Below, in pieces: positions 62,825 through 64,000 of a DNA stretch of 64,000 nucleotides. Location: positions 29,209 to 93,208 of the forward strand of contig DASWDU010000025.1 in NCBI GenBank assembly GCA_036395115.1, read 5' to 3'. The notes beneath the pieces are model-generated. The model saw only the letters and a program-made list of their open reading frames with translations. It did no database searches and was not told where the DNA came from. The stretch's first letter is position 1. Each line of letters starts with the position of its first letter. The translations under genes were made by a program, and so were the position numbers. The DNA is from Thermoplasmata archaeon (GTDB lineage Archaea > Thermoplasmatota > Thermoplasmata > RBG-16-68-12).

Positions 62825-63742
62825 GTGGACGCGTTCGCGGCGACGCGATTCGCGGTCGGCTCTGGGTGCCTGGTCGTCGCGGCCGCCTCGGACCTCCGGA
62901 CGCGCCGCGTGCGGGATCCCCTTTGGATCGGCCTCGGGACGTTCGGCCTCGTGCTCCTCGGGGCCGAGCTCGCGGGCGCCGAATCCCCGTGGACCGCGTG
63001 GTCGCTGCTCGGCTCGGCGGCGATCCTGTTCTACACCGTTTTCCTTGGGAGGCCGCTCTTCGACGTCGATGGATTCCACCCGAGGCCGATTCGGATCCTC
63101 CTGTTCTTCATCGCGGCGGCCCTGTTCTTCGTCCCCCTCGGGACGGGGACGGGCACCTCCGGTGGACCGCCCTTGGGAGAACTCGCCTCGATGCCGGTTG
63201 TCGTCGTCGTGTACCAGCTGTTCTATCGGATTCGGCTCCTCCACGGGGGCGCGGACACGAAAGGACTCATCGCCCTCACCCTGCTGATCCCGTCGTACCC
63301 CGACGCGCGCCCGTTCCCCCTCGTGATGACCGACCCGCGGATGGAGTCGATCCTCCGGCTCGCCTTCCCCTTCTCCCTCGTCGTGTGGGTCGACGCCGCG
63401 ATCGTAACCCTCGCCGTCCCGCTCGGGATGCTGCTCTACAACGCAATCCGGAGGGACCTCGCGCTTCCGCAGGCGTTCCTGGGATTCCGCGCGCTCCTGG
63501 AGCATCCACCCCGCCATGCGTGGCTCATGGAGCGGATCACGGACGGCGGCGAGCACGTCCTCGTCCTCTTCCCGAGGCGAGGCGGGGATTCGGCCGCCGA
63601 AGTCGCCAAGCTCCGGGCGCGCGGCATCAAACGCGTGTGGTTCGCGCTGCAAATCCCGTTCATGGTCCCTCTGTTCGTCGGATTGCTCCTCGCCTTCGTC
63701 GTGGGGAACCTTCTCGTCGGCGTCTTGGGCCTCCTCGGGTGA
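62825..63742 (+). CDS. A24-type prepilin/preflagellin peptidase
   Basis: 305 residues from GTG 62825. Aspartyl membrane protease motifs: AASDLRTRRV with Asp23 at the end of the first helix, and GGADTKGL with Asp144, the family GxGD site. About six membrane helices; a soluble segment (about 225-280) before the last helix. It would cleave the class III signal of archaellins or pilins, perhaps surface subunits in this genome. A GATTGAAATAA stretch at 62794-62804 may be the TATA box. It diverges from the GTPase gene. Confidence 0.9.
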   Translation: MDAFAATRFAVGSGCLVVAAASDLRTRRVRDPLWIGLGTFGLVLLGAELAGAESPWTAWSLLGSAAILFYTVFLGRPLFDVDGFHPRPIRILLFFIAAALFFVPLGTGTGTSGGPPLGELASMPVVVVVYQLFYRIRLLHGGADTKGLIALTLLIPSYPDARPFPLVMTDPRMESILRLAFPFSLVVWVDAAIVTLAVPLGMLLYNAIRRDLALPQAFLGFRALLEHPPRHAWLMERITDGGEHVLVLFPRRGGDSAAEVAKLRARGIKRVWFALQIPFMVPLFVGLLLAFVVGNLLVGVLGLLG

Positions 63743-63813
63743 GACCGTGATCACCGACGGTGGGAGTCGCCATGGCGAGGCATCGCGGGAATCCAAGCAC
63801 CTCATCGAAATGC

Positions 63814-63822
63814 TGATATATC
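63814..63822 (+). promoter_or_regulatory. TATA box of 5S rRNA
   Basis: TGATATATC about 30 bases before the mature 5' end, with no gene between. It indicates a 5S transcribed on its own promoter rather than from an rRNA operon. Confidence 0.7.
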
Positions 63823-63847
63823 CCGCGGTCCCTCGGCGGGTCAGCAG

Positions 63848-63960
63848 TGGTTTGACGGTCAAAGCGGCGGGGATACACCCGGTCCCATCCCGAACCCGGA
63901 AGTTAAGCCCGCCCACGTTCCCTGCGGTACTACGGTGCGCGAGCCCGTGGGAAGCCTGCC
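63848..63960 (+). rRNA. rrf: 5S ribosomal RNA (3' boundary uncertain)
   Basis: Conserved 5S core: GGTCAAAGCGGCGGGG, CCCATCCCGAACCCGGAAGT and TTAAGCCCGCC, then GGTACTACGGTGCGCGAG and CCGTGGGAAGCC. Helices II/III and the ACGG:CCGT hairpin are formed. The 3' strand expected to pair with the 5' end (GACGGTC) is not visible before the window ends, so the true 3' end may lie further on. The 5' boundary is set by distance from the TATA box. Confidence 0.85.
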
Positions 63961-63976
63961 CTCCTTTGAGGAGGGC
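63958..63976 (+). terminator. Perfect 7-bp hairpin after the 5S core
   Basis: GCCCTCC, loop TTTGA, GGAGGGC. It may be a processing or termination hairpin, or part of an atypical 5S 3' domain. No T-run follows. Confidence 0.4.
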
Positions 63977-64000
63977 TTGGGCCGGCGACCTAGGTACGCT

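Overview
The window is high-GC archaeal DNA. Archaeal-only genes (RNA polymerase subunits H, B, A', A'' and K, archaeal NusA, ribosomal protein L30e, the proteasome-activating ATPase, the CDC48/VAT ATPase, MBF1, aEF-1beta, KsgA), TATA-box promoters and many near-leaderless starts place it in the Archaea. Undivided rpoB, split A'/A'' and small one-TM zinc-ribbon proteins suggest a Thermoplasmata-type (Thermoplasmatota) genome; the order cannot be set from sequence alone.

Layout. 1-3.9 kb: a membrane FKBP prolyl isomerase (cut by the window edge), a zinc-finger membrane protein, the proteasome ATPase divergent from MBF1, and a DUF2240-like gene. 4.2-24.9 kb: a one-directional minus-strand surface-protein cluster. 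It runs from a winged-helix regulator through a TPR/zinc-ribbon membrane protein and several paralogous secreted proteins to a 4,910-residue repeat protein anchored by TM segments near both ends. 25.2-31.1 kb, plus strand: rpoK, hsp20, cdc48, mevalonate kinase overlapping imidazolonepropionase, and a small ABM-like protein. 31.1-35.3 kb, minus strand: a secreted repeat protein, ksgA, a coiled-coil protein and a sugar nucleotidyltransferase, closely packed. 35.4-41.4 kb: a zinc-ribbon membrane protein, an SRPBCC protein, a thiolase with an apparent one-base frameshift, a radical SAM enzyme, and a SNF2 ATPase with its overlapping partner. 41.6-45.9 kb: an accessory island of small zinc-ribbon/membrane ORFs and an 857-residue P-loop ATPase with TPR repeats and visibly lower GC. 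46-58.2 kb: an MFS exporter, then the transcription operon rpoH-rpoB-rpoA1-rpoA2(intein)-rpl30e-nusA, preceded by an intron-bearing tRNA. 58.4-64 kb: a zinc-ribbon protein with aEF-1beta, a TauE/SafE permease, an APC permease with universal-stress domains, a Ras-like GTPase, an A24 prepilin peptidase, and a 5S rRNA.

The strongest observation is the tRNA-Lys(UUU) gene at 58062-58225 (minus). It reads as a tRNA only after three short introns are removed, in the D-loop, the canonical 37/38 site and the T-loop. Each intron is framed by a complete bulge-helix-bulge splice motif, and removal leaves a 74-nt tRNA in which every standard stem can pair. Other items to check are a 517-residue LAGLIDADG intein inside the trigger-loop sequence of RNA polymerase A'', the giant surface protein with its exact 117-codon internal repeat, and the TPR-ATPase island, which could be a defence or signalling gene.
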